NCBI RefSeq assembly: GCF_040548815.1
Contig: NZ_JBEPSM010000001.1
Coordinates: forward strand, 2,666,001-2,730,000
DNA length: 64,000 bases
Direction of reading: 5' to 3'
From: Kaistia defluvii
GTDB lineage: Bacteria > Pseudomonadota > Alphaproteobacteria > Rhizobiales > Kaistiaceae
A program made the translations under genes and the position numbers. Positions 48,320 through 57,516 of the stretch are shown here, in pieces; positions within the stretch are counted from its first letter, which is position 1, and each line of letters begins with the position of its first letter. Below the pieces are notes generated by a model, which was not told the origin of the DNA, made no database searches, and was given only the letters and a program-made list of their open reading frames with translations.

Positions 48320-49232
48320 CAGAATGCCTGCCGAGCGGACCGCCGCCGCCATGGTCGAGCCGAAGGCGCCGCCAGGCCCCTTCGCCTCCTTTTTCCGCGA
48401 CTTCTCGGAAAACCGCGCCGCCCTGATCGGGCTGATCCTGCTCGGCCTGCTGGTCTTCGTCGCGATCTTTGCCGATTTCCTGGCGCCCTATTCGCCGATT
48501 GAGCAGTTCCGCGAGTTCACCCGTATCCCGCCCGCCTGGGTCGAGGGGGGAAATCGCGCCTTCCTGCTCGGCACCGACGAGATCGGCCGCGACATGCTCT
48601 CGCGCCTGATCTTCGGCGCCCGGCTGTCGCTGTTCATCGGCCTGTCGGTGGTGGTCGCCTCGATGGTGGTCGGCATCGTGCTCGGCCTGGTCGCCGCCTT
48701 CGCGCCGGGCTGGCCGTCGATCGTGATCATGCGGGCGATGGACGTCATCCTGTCGGTGCCGAGCCTGCTGCTCGCCATCGTCATCGTCGCCATCATCGGC
48801 CCGAGCCTGACCAACACGATCATCGCGATCACCGTGGTCTACCTGCCCTATTACGTCCGCCTCGTGCGGGCGTCGGCGATGCAGGAGAAGACGCGCGACT
48901 ATGTGACGGCGGCCCGCGTCGGCGGCGCCGGCACGCTGCGCATCATGTTCAAGACGGTGCTGCCCAATTGCATGGCGCCGATCATCGTCCAGGCGGCGCT
49001 GACCATCTCCAACGCCATCCTGGAAGCGGCGGCGCTCGGCTTCCTCGGCCTCGGCGCGCAGCCGCCCTCGCCCGAATGGGGCGCGATGCTCGCCTCGGCG
49101 CGCGAATTCCTGCAATCCGCGCCCTGGATCGTCACCGAGCCCGGCCTCGCCATCCTGATCACCGTGCTTGCCATCAACCTTGTCGGCGACGGGCTGCGCG
49201 ATGCGCTCGACCCGAAAATGCGGAGGAGCTGA
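48309..49232 (+). CDS. Dipeptide-type ABC permease 2 (DppC-like)
   Basis: 307 residues. A soluble N-terminus leads into the first helix (NRAALIGLILLGLLVFVAIFADFLAPY), followed by LGTDEIGRDMLSRLIFGARLSL and coupling loop DYVTAARVGGAGTLRIMFKTVLPN, all DppC marks. Gene order binding protein, DppB, DppC, DppD, DppF is canonical. Confidence 0.94.
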   Translation: MPADRMPAERTAAAMVEPKAPPGPFASFFRDFSENRAALIGLILLGLLVFVAIFADFLAPYSPIEQFREFTRIPPAWVEGGNRAFLLGTDEIGRDMLSRLIFGARLSLFIGLSVVVASMVVGIVLGLVAAFAPGWPSIVIMRAMDVILSVPSLLLAIVIVAIIGPSLTNTIIAITVVYLPYYVRLVRASAMQEKTRDYVTAARVGGAGTLRIMFKTVLPNCMAPIIVQAALTISNAILEAAALGFLGLGAQPPSPEWGAMLASAREFLQSAPWIVTEPGLAILITVLAINLVGDGLRDALDPKMRRS

Positions 49233-49233
49233 C

Positions 49234-50237
<1,004 letters not shown>

Positions 50238-50241
<4 letters not shown>

Positions 50242-51224
50242 ACGCGCCCGTCGTCCTCGAAGCCAGCAAGCTGGCGCGCTTCTATTCGGTGAGCCGCGGC
50301 GCCTTCAAGCCCGCCGCCACCATCAAGGCGCTGGCCGAGGCCAGCTTCACCCTGCATGCCGGCAAGACGCTGGCCGTCGTCGGCGAATCCGGCTGCGGCA
50401 AGTCCACCCTCGCCCGCCTCGTCACCATGATCGAGGAGCCGAGCGAGGGGGAGCTCGTCATCGGCGATACCGACATCGTCACCGCCGACAAGGCGGCGCT
50501 GAGGAAGCTGCGCTCCGACGTGCAGATCGTCTTCCAGAACCCCTATGGCTCGCTCAATCCGCGCCAGAGGATCATCGATGCGCTGGCCGAGCCGCTGGTG
50601 ATCAACCGCAAGGAAATGAGCGCGGCCGAACGCAAGGCTGCCGTGCTCGACATGCTGCAGCGGGTCGGCCTTCGCCCCGAGCATGCCGACCGCTATCCGC
50701 ACATGTTCTCGGGCGGCCAGCGCCAGCGCATCGCGATTGCCCGCGCGCTGATGTTGCGGCCGAAGATCCTGGTGCTCGACGAGCCGGTCTCGGCGCTCGA
50801 CGTCTCGGTGCAGGCGCAGGTGCTCAACCTGCTGGTCGAGTTGCAGGACAGCCTCGGCCTTTCCTACCTGTTTATCAGCCATGGCCTGGCAGTCGTGCGG
50901 CACATGGCGGACGAGATCCTGGTCATGTATCTCGGCCGGGTGGTGGAACGCGCCCCGCGCGAAAAACTGTTCGAGCAGCCGATGCATCCCTATACGCAGG
51001 CGCTGCTTTCGGCGACGCCAATGGCCGATCCAGAGCGCCAGCGCGACCGGGTGCGGCTCAAGGGCGAATTGCCGTCGCCCTTCAACCCGCCATCCGGCTG
51101 CGCCTTCCATCCGCGCTGCCCGCTCGCCTTCGACAAATGCCGCGTAGACCGCCCGGAGCTGCGCTTTCACGGCGAAACCGAAGTCGCCTGCTGGGCCGTC
51201 GAGCGGGATGACCGGGCGGCTTAG
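50238..51224 (+). CDS. Dipeptide-type ABC ATPase 2 (DppF-like)
   Basis: 328 residues from the ATG at 50238 (ATGA overlap with the previous stop). Walker A GESGCGKST, FQNPYGSLNPRQRI, signature FSGGQRQRIAIARAL, Walker B ILVLDEPVSALDVS, H-loop FISHGLAVVRHMADE, and the C-terminal CAFHPRCPLAFDKC cysteine motif. Last gene of the importer. Confidence 0.93.
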
Positions 51225-51243
51225 GTCTTTTCAGCCAGCAAGC

Positions 51244-51371
51244 CCCCTCACCCAACCCTCTCCCGCAAGCGGGCGAGGGCTTTTCTGGCGGCGGCCCTCC
51301 TCGACATCGCGGCGTATCGCTGGCGCCCCCTCTCCCGCCCCGCGGGAGAGGGCTGGGGTGAGGGTCTTCCT
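51244..51371. repeat. Bipartite CCTCTCCC palindrome repeat, second copy
   Basis: CCCTCACCC-AACCCTCTCCCGC/GCGGGCGAGGG, a spacer of about 65 bases, then CCCCTCTCCCGC...GCGGGAGAGGGCTGGGGTGAGGGTCTTCC. The same two-palindrome arrangement occurs at about 27311-27445, pointing to a dispersed two-hairpin repeat. Confidence 0.75.
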
Positions 51372-51481
51372 TTGCCGCGACCGTTTCGTGACCCATCGCA
51401 ATCGGCGCCGACATCCCTTATATCAGGCGGCAACCCATTCCCCCTTTTGCGCGGGCTGATGTTCCGCGCCGGAGACATTTC

Positions 51482-52558
51482 ATGACGGAAACCCAGATCC
51501 CGGTCACCGTGCTCACCGGCTATCTCGGCGCCGGCAAGACGACGCTGCTGAACCGCATCCTCTCGGAAAACCACGGCAAGAAATACGCCGTCGTCGTCAA
51601 TGAATTCGGCGAGATCGGCATCGACAACGACCTCATCGTCGAGAGCGACGAAGAGATCTACGAGATGAACAATGGCTGCGTCTGCTGCACGGTGCGCGGC
51701 GACCTGATCCGCGTCGTCGAGGGTCTGATGAAGCGCCCCGGCGGCTTCGACGGCATCCTGGTCGAGACCACCGGCCTCGCCAATCCGGCCCCGGTCGCGC
51801 AGACCTTCTTCATGGATGACGATGTCCGCGCCAAGTCGCGCCTCGACGCCGTCGTCACCGTCGCCGACGCGATGAACCTTTTGACCCGGCTCGACGACGC
51901 GCCGGAGGCCGAGGAACAGATCGCCTTCGCCGACGTCATCCTGCTCAACAAGGCCGATCTCGTCGACGCCGAGAAGCTGGCTGCCGTCGAGCGACGCATC
52001 CGCGAGATCAACCCGCATGCGACGATCCACCGGACCGAGCGCTGCGCCATCGATCTCTCCAAGGTGCTCGACCGCGGCGCCTTCGACCTCGAGCGCATCC
52101 TGACGCTCGACCCGGAATTCCTCGAGGGCGACGATCATGACCATGATCACGTCCATGACGAGAATTGCGGCCACGATCACCACCATCATGACCACGACCA
52201 TGCCCATCACGGTCATGACCATGATCACGACCATCACCACCACCATCCGCGCCATGACGAATCCGTGTTCAGCGTCTCGCTGCGCGGCGGCACGCTCGAT
52301 CCGAACAAGTTCTTCCCCTGGATCCAGGAGATCACCCAGGTCGAGGGTCCGAACATCCTGCGCCTGAAGGGCATCCTGGCGATGGACAAGGATCCGGACC
52401 GCTATGTGCTGCAGGGCGTGCACATGATCGTCGAAGGCACGCATCAGCGCCCCTGGGCCGAGGGCGAGAAGCGCGAGAGCCGCCTCGTCTTCATCGGCCG
52501 CAAGCTGAACGAGCAGGCTTTGCGCAAAAGCTTCGAGGATTGCCTCATCGCCGCCTGA
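51482..52558 (+). CDS. CobW/ZNG1-type GTPase metallochaperone with His-rich loop
   Basis: 358 residues. G-domain with Walker A GYLGAGKTTL at 13-22, metal-binding CxCC in NNGCVCCTVRGDL, VETTGLANP and base-specificity NKAD. A histidine/aspartate-rich stretch at about 217-259 (DHDHDHVHDENCGHDHH and similar) can hold many zinc or cobalt ions. The CobW C-terminal domain follows (VFSVSLRGGTLDP to LVFIGRKLNEQALRK). It delivers metal to a client enzyme using GTP. I see no clear Zur box upstream. The WD40 gene downstream is its usual companion. Confidence 0.93.
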   Translation: MTETQIPVTVLTGYLGAGKTTLLNRILSENHGKKYAVVVNEFGEIGIDNDLIVESDEEIYEMNNGCVCCTVRGDLIRVVEGLMKRPGGFDGILVETTGLANPAPVAQTFFMDDDVRAKSRLDAVVTVADAMNLLTRLDDAPEAEEQIAFADVILLNKADLVDAEKLAAVERRIREINPHATIHRTERCAIDLSKVLDRGAFDLERILTLDPEFLEGDDHDHDHVHDENCGHDHHHHDHDHAHHGHDHDHDHHHHHPRHDESVFSVSLRGGTLDPNKFFPWIQEITQVEGPNILRLKGILAMDKDPDRYVLQGVHMIVEGTHQRPWAEGEKRESRLVFIGRKLNEQALRKSFEDCLIAA

Positions 52559-52603
52559 GGCGACTGGAAACGGGCCGGCCCATCGCCGCCCTCTACCCTT
52601 GAA

Positions 52604-52640
52604 GGCCGCGTCATCCCGAGACATTCCGGGTGACGCGGCC
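52604..52640 (+). terminator. Long hairpin between CobW and WD40 genes
   Basis: GGCCGCGTCA-(bulge)-CCCG...CGGG-TGACGCGGCC with a short loop. No T-run. It may attenuate rather than stop transcription, as the WD40 gene probably belongs to the same unit. Confidence 0.45.
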
Positions 52641-52685
52641 TGATCTCTCCCAAAATCCACGACAGACATCGACCGGAAACGCCTC

Positions 52686-53669
52686 TTGCCCACGATCCAG
52701 TCCTTTCCTCTCGACGCCTATGTCGTCGCCGCCGAGTTTCTGGGTTCCGAGCCGGCCTTCGCGCTCGGCGACGGCAAGGTCGCCCTGGTCAGCGGCCCCT
52801 CCGCCGAGAAGCACGACGTCCATTCCGGCGGCCTGCTCGCCGCCGCCCGCACGCTGGATGGCGACCGGCTGATCACCACCGGCGATGACGGCCGCGTCAT
52901 GGCGATCGACGCGAGCGGCAAGATCGACGAGATCGCGGTGCAGCCGAAGAAGTGGATCGACCAGGTCGCCTGCGGCCCGGACGGCACGATCGCCTATGCC
53001 AGCGGCCGCCAGGTTTTCGTGCGCTTCGCCAATGGCAAGGAGCGCGTGCTGGAGCATGAGCGCACCGCCGCCGGCCTCGCCTTCGCGCCCAAGGGAATGC
53101 GCCTCGCCGTCGCGCGCTACAATGGCGTGTCGCTCTGGTGGATCGGCACCGACGCCAAGCCGACCGAGTTCGAATGGAAGGGCTCGCATCTCGGCGTCAC
53201 CTTCTCGCCCGATGGCAAGAACGTCATCACGACCATGCAGGAGAATTCGCTGCATGGCTGGCGCGTCGCCGATGGCGGTGGCCACATGCGCATGTCGGGC
53301 TATCCGGGCAAGGTCAAGTCGATGTCGTGGTCGGCCAAGGGCCGCTTCCTGGCGACGTCGGGCGCGGAAATGGCCGTGCTCTGGCCGTTCCACTTCAAGG
53401 ACGGCCCGATGGGCAAGCAGCCGCTGCAGCTGGGCGTCCGCGACCAGATCGTCAGCTTCGTCGCCTGCCACCCGACCGAGGAAGTCGTGGCGATCGGCTA
53501 CCGGGACGGCATGGTGCTGGCGGTTCGCTTTGCCGACAGCGACGAAGCGATTTTGCGCAAGCCGGCCGAGGGCGGCCCGATCAGCGCGCTCGCCTGGGAC
53601 AAGAAGGGCATCCGCCTCGCCTTCGGCACCGAAGGCGGCGAAGCCGGCGTCATCGACCTCGCCGGCTGA
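52686..53669 (+). CDS. WD40-repeat protein
   Basis: 327 residues from a TTG start, chosen because the N-terminus PTIQSFPLDAYVVAAEFLG matches the family and no ATG exists nearby. Repeats with TGDDGRVMAID, ASGRQVFVR, AVARYNGVSLWW, FSPDGKNVITTMQENSLHGW, ATSGAEMAVLWPF and AIGYRDGMVLAV form a beta-propeller of about seven blades. Placed after CobW as in many Rhizobiales, it may dock clients for metal transfer; that role is inferred. Confidence 0.87.
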   Translation: MPTIQSFPLDAYVVAAEFLGSEPAFALGDGKVALVSGPSAEKHDVHSGGLLAAARTLDGDRLITTGDDGRVMAIDASGKIDEIAVQPKKWIDQVACGPDGTIAYASGRQVFVRFANGKERVLEHERTAAGLAFAPKGMRLAVARYNGVSLWWIGTDAKPTEFEWKGSHLGVTFSPDGKNVITTMQENSLHGWRVADGGGHMRMSGYPGKVKSMSWSAKGRFLATSGAEMAVLWPFHFKDGPMGKQPLQLGVRDQIVSFVACHPTEEVVAIGYRDGMVLAVRFADSDEAILRKPAEGGPISALAWDKKGIRLAFGTEGGEAGVIDLAG

Positions 53670-53736
53670 CACCGACGAGGCACGCAGCCCCAGGCAGCGC
53701 TGCTTCAAGTCTGTTTCTGGTGCAAAAGTGTCCGAC

Positions 53737-53837
53737 GCCCCGGCGAAGGCCGGGGCCCATGAACACCGGCCCAGCAAACTTTGGCCAGCCTCTTTCGGGT
53801 AGGCCTCAGGCGTATGGATCCCGGCCGTCGCCGGGAT
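53737..53837. repeat. Pair of GC-rich palindromes after the WD40 gene
   Basis: GCCCCGGC-GAAG-GCCGGGGC (53737-53756) and ATCCCGGC-CGTC-GCCGGGAT (53818-53837), 61 bases apart. The second resembles 47242-47261, indicating a second palindrome family in this genome. The 262-base gap holds no gene that I can support. Confidence 0.7.
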
Positions 53838-53931
53838 GACGCCCGAGGGAGACGGGGCATTGGCGTCTCAACGATGTGGGCGCAGGCTCCTCAAGAAGAG
53901 CGAGAAGGCCAACGCCTGAGAAGACCGTGCC

Positions 53932-54312
53932 TCAGCGCAGGCTGGGGGCCTTGCGGAAGATCGCCGTCGCGAACAGGATCATGCCGACCAGCGTGATCAG
54001 CGATCCCAGGATGACGATCGGTTCGCCGGCCGGCGCGCCGCGGAGCGTCAGCACCAGGCCCGGGATCATGATCCAGAGGCCGATCGTCGAGACCCAGAAC
54101 TGGATCAGCGCGAGCCGGCTCTCGGCCTTGGCGGGATTGGCGTTGTAATAAAAGCCCATCAGCGCGAGCGATACCCAGCCGATCAGGTTGAGGTGGGCAT
54201 GAGCCGGCGCAAGGCTGAAGTCCTGCTGCGCGCCCATGATGATGCCGCCCAGCATGCCGATGATCACATAGATCACGGCGGTCCCGATAAACATCTGGCT
54301 AATTCTTGGCAT
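53932..54312 (-). CDS. Four-helix membrane protein resembling heme-copper oxidase subunit I
   Basis: 126 residues, four hydrophobic segments. The stretch FSLAPAHAHLNLIGWVSLALMGFYYN has a histidine pair in a helix, as in cbb3-type/NnrS-like heme-binding membrane proteins; IGMLGGIIMGAQQD precedes it. The rest is IQFWVSTIGLWIMIPGLVL and IVILGSLITLVGMILFATAIF. It could hold a heme or interact with respiratory components. No partner gene is near; the exact function is unknown. Confidence 0.75.
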   Translation of the reverse strand: MPRISQMFIGTAVIYVIIGMLGGIIMGAQQDFSLAPAHAHLNLIGWVSLALMGFYYNANPAKAESRLALIQFWVSTIGLWIMIPGLVLTLRGAPAGEPIVILGSLITLVGMILFATAIFRKAPSLR

Positions 54313-54493
54313 GTCGAATTCCCCTCCGGAAGCGGGGCCGACTCATCCCGTCATACGCCCCCGAAACGCGGTTACGACGTTACGGAAGGTAAGTCAAAAT
54401 CATTCCAAGGTGGGATGTTGGGCCTGCCCTGTCGGAGCACGTGTCGGCCGGGCGCAGGCGGAGAGCCACGGCCCAAAAAGAATGACGCCGGCG
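54313..54493. other. Intergenic stretch between the membrane protein gene and the hairpin array
   Basis: This holds the upstream region of the minus-strand membrane-protein gene and the downstream end of the DUF1127-hairpin transcript. Small plus-strand frames here are the reverse of these elements and show no protein features. Confidence 0.4.
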
Positions 54494-54699
54494 CGCGACC
54501 GGGAGCCGAAGGGGAGGCTCAAGACTCGGTCGCGTCTGCCGGCGTCTGACGCATGGTTTTGGGAGGAAAACCGCATGGCGTCGAAGAAGAAGCGCCCGTC
54601 GGGGAGGAGATCGACGGGCGTTTGAAGGTGGCGCGTTGCCGGGGAGGAGGTCAGCGCGGCGCCGATCGCAGGGACTTGGAGGGGAGGAGGTTCCCTGCG
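54494..54699 (-). ncRNA. Tandem anti-Shine-Dalgarno hairpins downstream of DUF1127 (CcsR/cuckoo-like)
   Basis: Reading the minus strand away from the DUF1127 stop, five hairpins follow. I: stem CGCAGGGA/TCCCTGCG (54699-54667), loop with CCTCCTCCCCTCC. II: CGCGCTG/CAACGCG with one mismatch (54658-54632), loop ACCTCCTCCCCGG. III: nine perfect pairs CGCCCGTCG/CGACGGGCG (54620-54593), loop ATCTCCTCCC. IV: GGTTTT-CCTCCC-AAAACC (54572-54555). V: CGCGACCG/CGGTCGCG (54534-54494) enclosing GAGCC-TCCCCTTC-GGCTC. The repeated CCUCCUCCC loops and DUF1127 context are those of CcsR1-4 of Rhodobacter and related Rhizobiales RNAs. A T-rich run lies at 54479-54475. Confidence 0.8.
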
Positions 54700-54732
54700 A
54701 ATTCCTTGAACTTATAGCGCGTGTCGGAAGTC

Positions 54733-54885
54733 TTAGTAACCGACGGCCTGCTTGGCGACGCGCTCGATCTCGCCGCGGTGGATGCCGAGGTCAGCAAGCT
54801 CGCGGTTGTTCAGGCGGGAAAGCTCGTTGTAGGTCTCGCGGAACTTGCGCCAGGTCTTGTAGGAAGCAACGATGTTCATAGCCAT
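54733..54885 (-). CDS. DUF1127 small protein
   Basis: 50 residues from the ATG at 54885 (AAAGGACATCC upstream); a second ATG two codons on is possible. The whole protein is the DUF1127/YjiS domain: KTWRKFRETYNELSRLNNRELADLGIHRGEIERVAKQ, highly basic. In Rhodobacter sphaeroides the DUF1127 protein CcaF1 binds RNA and is cotranscribed with CcsR sRNAs. Here too five anti-Shine-Dalgarno hairpins follow 33 bases after the stop. A CCTATAT word at 54972-54966, like an RpoH-type -10, lies upstream without a clear -35. Confidence 0.92.
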   Translation of the reverse strand: MAMNIVASYKTWRKFRETYNELSRLNNRELADLGIHRGEIERVAKQAVGY

Positions 54886-55229
54886 TTTCGGATGTCCTTT
54901 TGAATTCGGTCTGATCTCTGTCGAACTGGCGCCGGATTTCTCTGTCGCCGTTCTTGTTGACGCTGATATAGGCTGATGCCGACGGAATGAGCACTACGAA
55001 AAAGCTCATGCCAGCGATGCGCCTGACGCAGGGCAGCATTAATTTCGCTGTCATATTGCACTGCACATTAAGCGCTGCGGCTGAATTGCGGCACCCAGGT
55101 ACCGAATGTGCCCGCATCGGGGCGGCAAGCCGGCGGAGACATGCCCGTGACGCATGTCGCGGCAGCCGCGGGCCCTGCCTAATCGGCAGGCGGCATCGAC
55201 GGCGGATGCGCCCTGCCCCGGCAAGCGCA
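54886..55229. other. Upstream region of the DUF1127 operon
   Basis: No gene is convincing. It should contain the DUF1127 promoter; the minus-strand CCTATAT at 54972-54966 is the best -10 candidate and would give a leader of about 75 bases. Confidence 0.35.
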
Positions 55230-55257
55230 TAAAAAAAGACCGGGCCAAAGCCCGGTC
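55230..55257 (-). terminator. Intrinsic terminator downstream of the polyamine genes
   Basis: On the minus strand GACCGGGC-TTTG-GCCCGGTC followed by seven T. It lies below the homospermidine synthase stop and should end the minus-strand polyamine transcript. Confidence 0.92.
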
Positions 55258-55325
55258 CTCATGGTCTTGCTCGACTTGAGCGCCACTCTCAGAATGAACG
55301 CGTCGCCCCGGCGAAGGCGCCATCC

Positions 55326-55347
55326 TCACCTCTCCCTCAGGGAGGGT
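55326..55347. repeat. Imperfect CCTCTCCC palindrome
   Basis: CACCTCTCCCT/AGGGAGGGTG with one bulge, another member of the family at 13901, 27241, 42056 and 51246; here between the homospermidine synthase stop and its terminator. Confidence 0.6.
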
Positions 55348-55375
55348 GAAGGACTCCGCCTCGCGCCGGAGAAAA

Positions 55376-56806
55376 TCAGCCCAGATTGTGGACCAGCACG
55401 TTGCGGAACTGCCAGGGGTCGCTCTCGTCGATGTCTTCCGGGAAGAAGCCCGGACGATCGGTGAGCGGCGTCCAGTCGGTGTAGATGCCCTCGACGGTGC
55501 CGAGATAGGGCCGCTGGATGCGCAGGCAGAGATGGTAGTCCATCTCGTCCGCCTCGACGATGCCGGCAGTCGGATGCTCGAGCGCCCAGACCATGCCGGC
55601 GATCACCGCCGACGTCACCTGCATGCCGGTGGCGTTCTGGTAGGGCGCGTTTTCGCGGGCCTCGTCGATCGTCAGCCGCGAGCCATACCAGTAGGCGTTC
55701 TTGGCATGGCCATAGAGCAGCACGCCGAGTTCGTCGCGACCGGCGATGATCTCTTCCTCGCTGAGGATGTGCTGCTTCGACTGGCGCTTGCCGGCGCGGC
55801 CGAACATTTCGTGCAGAGACAGTACCGCGTCGTTGGACGGGTGGTAGGCGTAGTGGCAGGTCGGGCGATAGACGACTTCGCCCTCTTCGCGCACCGTGAA
55901 GTGGTCGGCGATCGAGATCGCCTCATTATGCGTCACGAGGTAGCCGAGCTGCGGGCCCGGCGTCGGGCACCAGGAGCGCACGCGCGTATCGGCGCCCGGG
56001 CCGAGCAGGAAGATCGCCGCGCCGCTGCCGGTGTCATGCGTGCGGGCATGGTCCGGAATCCAGCGCTCATGCGTGCCCCAGCCGAGCTCGGCCGGCTGCA
56101 GCGCTTCGGAGATAAAGCCCTCGACCGACCAGGTGTTGATGAAGGTGTCGAGTTGCTTGGCGACGCGGGCGCGCTGGGTGTCGCGTTCGGCGATGTGGAT
56201 GCCCTTGACGCCGGTCGCCTTCATCAGCGCGGCCCATTCGCGGCGCGTCTTCGGCTCGTCATGCTCGATGTTGAGGTCGCGCGCCACGTCGAGCAGCGCC
56301 TGCTTGACGAACCACGACACCATGCCCGGATTGGCGCCGGAGCAAGAAACCGCGGTCGGACCGCCGGGATTGGCGCGCTTTTCCGTCAGCAGCTCTTCGC
56401 GCAGCGCATAGTTGGAGCGCGAGGCCGGATCGGCCTTGTGATCGTAATAGAAGCCCGGCCAGGGCTCGATCACCGTATCGATGTAGAGGCTGCCCATCTC
56501 GCGGGCGAGCCGCATGATGTCGAGCGAGGAGGTGTCGACCGAGAGATTGACGCAGAAACCGCCGGGAGCCAGCAGCGGCGCCAGGATCTCGCGGAAATTT
56601 TCCCGCGTCAGCGCCGCCTTGACGTGCTTCACGCCGTAGGTGGCCATCAGTCCGACGTTTTCACTGCTCGGTTCGATGACCGTGATCTGCGGCTGGTCGA
56701 GCGCGAAATGGCGCCTGATTAGCGGGAGGAACCCTCGCCCGATCGAACCGAAGCCGATGATGACCACGGGGCCATTGATGCGACCGTAGACAGGCCAAGT
56801 CGTCAT
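55376..56806 (-). CDS. hss: Homospermidine synthase
   Basis: 476 residues from the ATG at 56806 (GAGGAG upstream); the longer upstream frame lacks support. N-terminal Rossmann motif VVIIGFGSIGRGFLPLI binds NAD; downstream VNLSVDTSSLDIM, YIDTVIEPWPGFYYD, SCSGANPGMVSWFVKQAL and WIPDHARTHDTGSGAAIFLLG are typical of bacterial Hss. It condenses putrescine units to sym-homospermidine, the main long polyamine of many Rhizobiales. Ornithine decarboxylase, two genes upstream on the same strand, supplies putrescine. Confidence 0.95.
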   Translation of the reverse strand: MTTWPVYGRINGPVVIIGFGSIGRGFLPLIRRHFALDQPQITVIEPSSENVGLMATYGVKHVKAALTRENFREILAPLLAPGGFCVNLSVDTSSLDIMRLAREMGSLYIDTVIEPWPGFYYDHKADPASRSNYALREELLTEKRANPGGPTAVSCSGANPGMVSWFVKQALLDVARDLNIEHDEPKTRREWAALMKATGVKGIHIAERDTQRARVAKQLDTFINTWSVEGFISEALQPAELGWGTHERWIPDHARTHDTGSGAAIFLLGPGADTRVRSWCPTPGPQLGYLVTHNEAISIADHFTVREEGEVVYRPTCHYAYHPSNDAVLSLHEMFGRAGKRQSKQHILSEEEIIAGRDELGVLLYGHAKNAYWYGSRLTIDEARENAPYQNATGMQVTSAVIAGMVWALEHPTAGIVEADEMDYHLCLRIQRPYLGTVEGIYTDWTPLTDRPGFFPEDIDESDPWQFRNVLVHNLG

Positions 56807-56930
56807 AGCGAGACACTCCTCAAAGTCGAAATCAACAAGTGGGGTACCGTACCCTTCCTTCGTGACAAACAAAAAGTCGTGGATGAAGGAGCGTCAGCTC
56901 TTCCATCCACGACCGGTTTGAAGCGGGAGC

Positions 56931-57503
56931 CTAGCGGCTTGTGTCGGCCAGGTCGAGCCCGGACGGGCTTGCAACCAGCGGAAAGTCCTGCGCGGAGAGC
57001 GGCGGGACCGACCAGTCGCCTGTCGCGACCAGCATTCCGGAGGCGCCGTCGAGGGCGCCTTCGCGGAGTTCCAGGGCCAGGAAGCGCTTGCGCTCCACGG
57101 GCCCCGGCATCAGCAGGCTCTGCGTCGCCGCGGCGGAAAAGCCGAAGCGGGCATAATATTCGGCATCGCCGACCAGTATCACGGCGCCATGGCCGAACAT
57201 GGCGGCGCGGTTCAGCGCGGCGCGCATCAGCTTGCCGCCAAGGCCTTCGCTCTGCCGTTCCGGCGCGATCGCCAGCGGCCCGAGCAGCAGCGCGTCGCGG
57301 CCGCCGGCCGCAACGTTCCACAGACGGACCGTACCGATGATCTCGTCGCCATCGCGGGCGACGAGAGCCAGGCCGGACGCCGGCAGGCGATTTTCCCGCA
57401 GGCGTTCGGAGGTCTTCTGGTGGCGATCCGGACCCATGGTCCGGTCAAGCAGCATTTCCCGGGCGCCGGCTTCGCCGGGCGCCTCCACGTCGATCTGAAT
57501 CAT
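56931..57503 (-). CDS. GNAT-family N-acetyltransferase
   Basis: 190 residues. The acetyl-CoA motif is in LLGPLAIAPERQSEGLGGKLMRAAL (Q/RxxGxG/A) at about 73-97, preceded by VARDGDEIIGTVRLW; GDAEYYARFGF follows, as in YhbS-type enzymes. It lies between ornithine decarboxylase (13 bases away) and homospermidine synthase, so a polyamine or its precursor is a reasonable substrate, but the subfamily is broad. Confidence 0.88.
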   Translation of the reverse strand: MIQIDVEAPGEAGAREMLLDRTMGPDRHQKTSERLRENRLPASGLALVARDGDEIIGTVRLWNVAAGGRDALLLGPLAIAPERQSEGLGGKLMRAALNRAAMFGHGAVILVGDAEYYARFGFSAAATQSLLMPGPVERKRFLALELREGALDGASGMLVATGDWSVPPLSAQDFPLVASPSGLDLADTSR

Positions 57504-57516
57504 CGATGGAATTCCC

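Noticed and set aside
54311..54625. Plus-strand GGGGAGGAGG repeats as tandem ribosome sites or a small gene
   Set aside because: The hairpins and DUF1127 gene make sense on the minus strand; hairpin II alone folds slightly better on the plus strand (one G-U instead of a mismatch).
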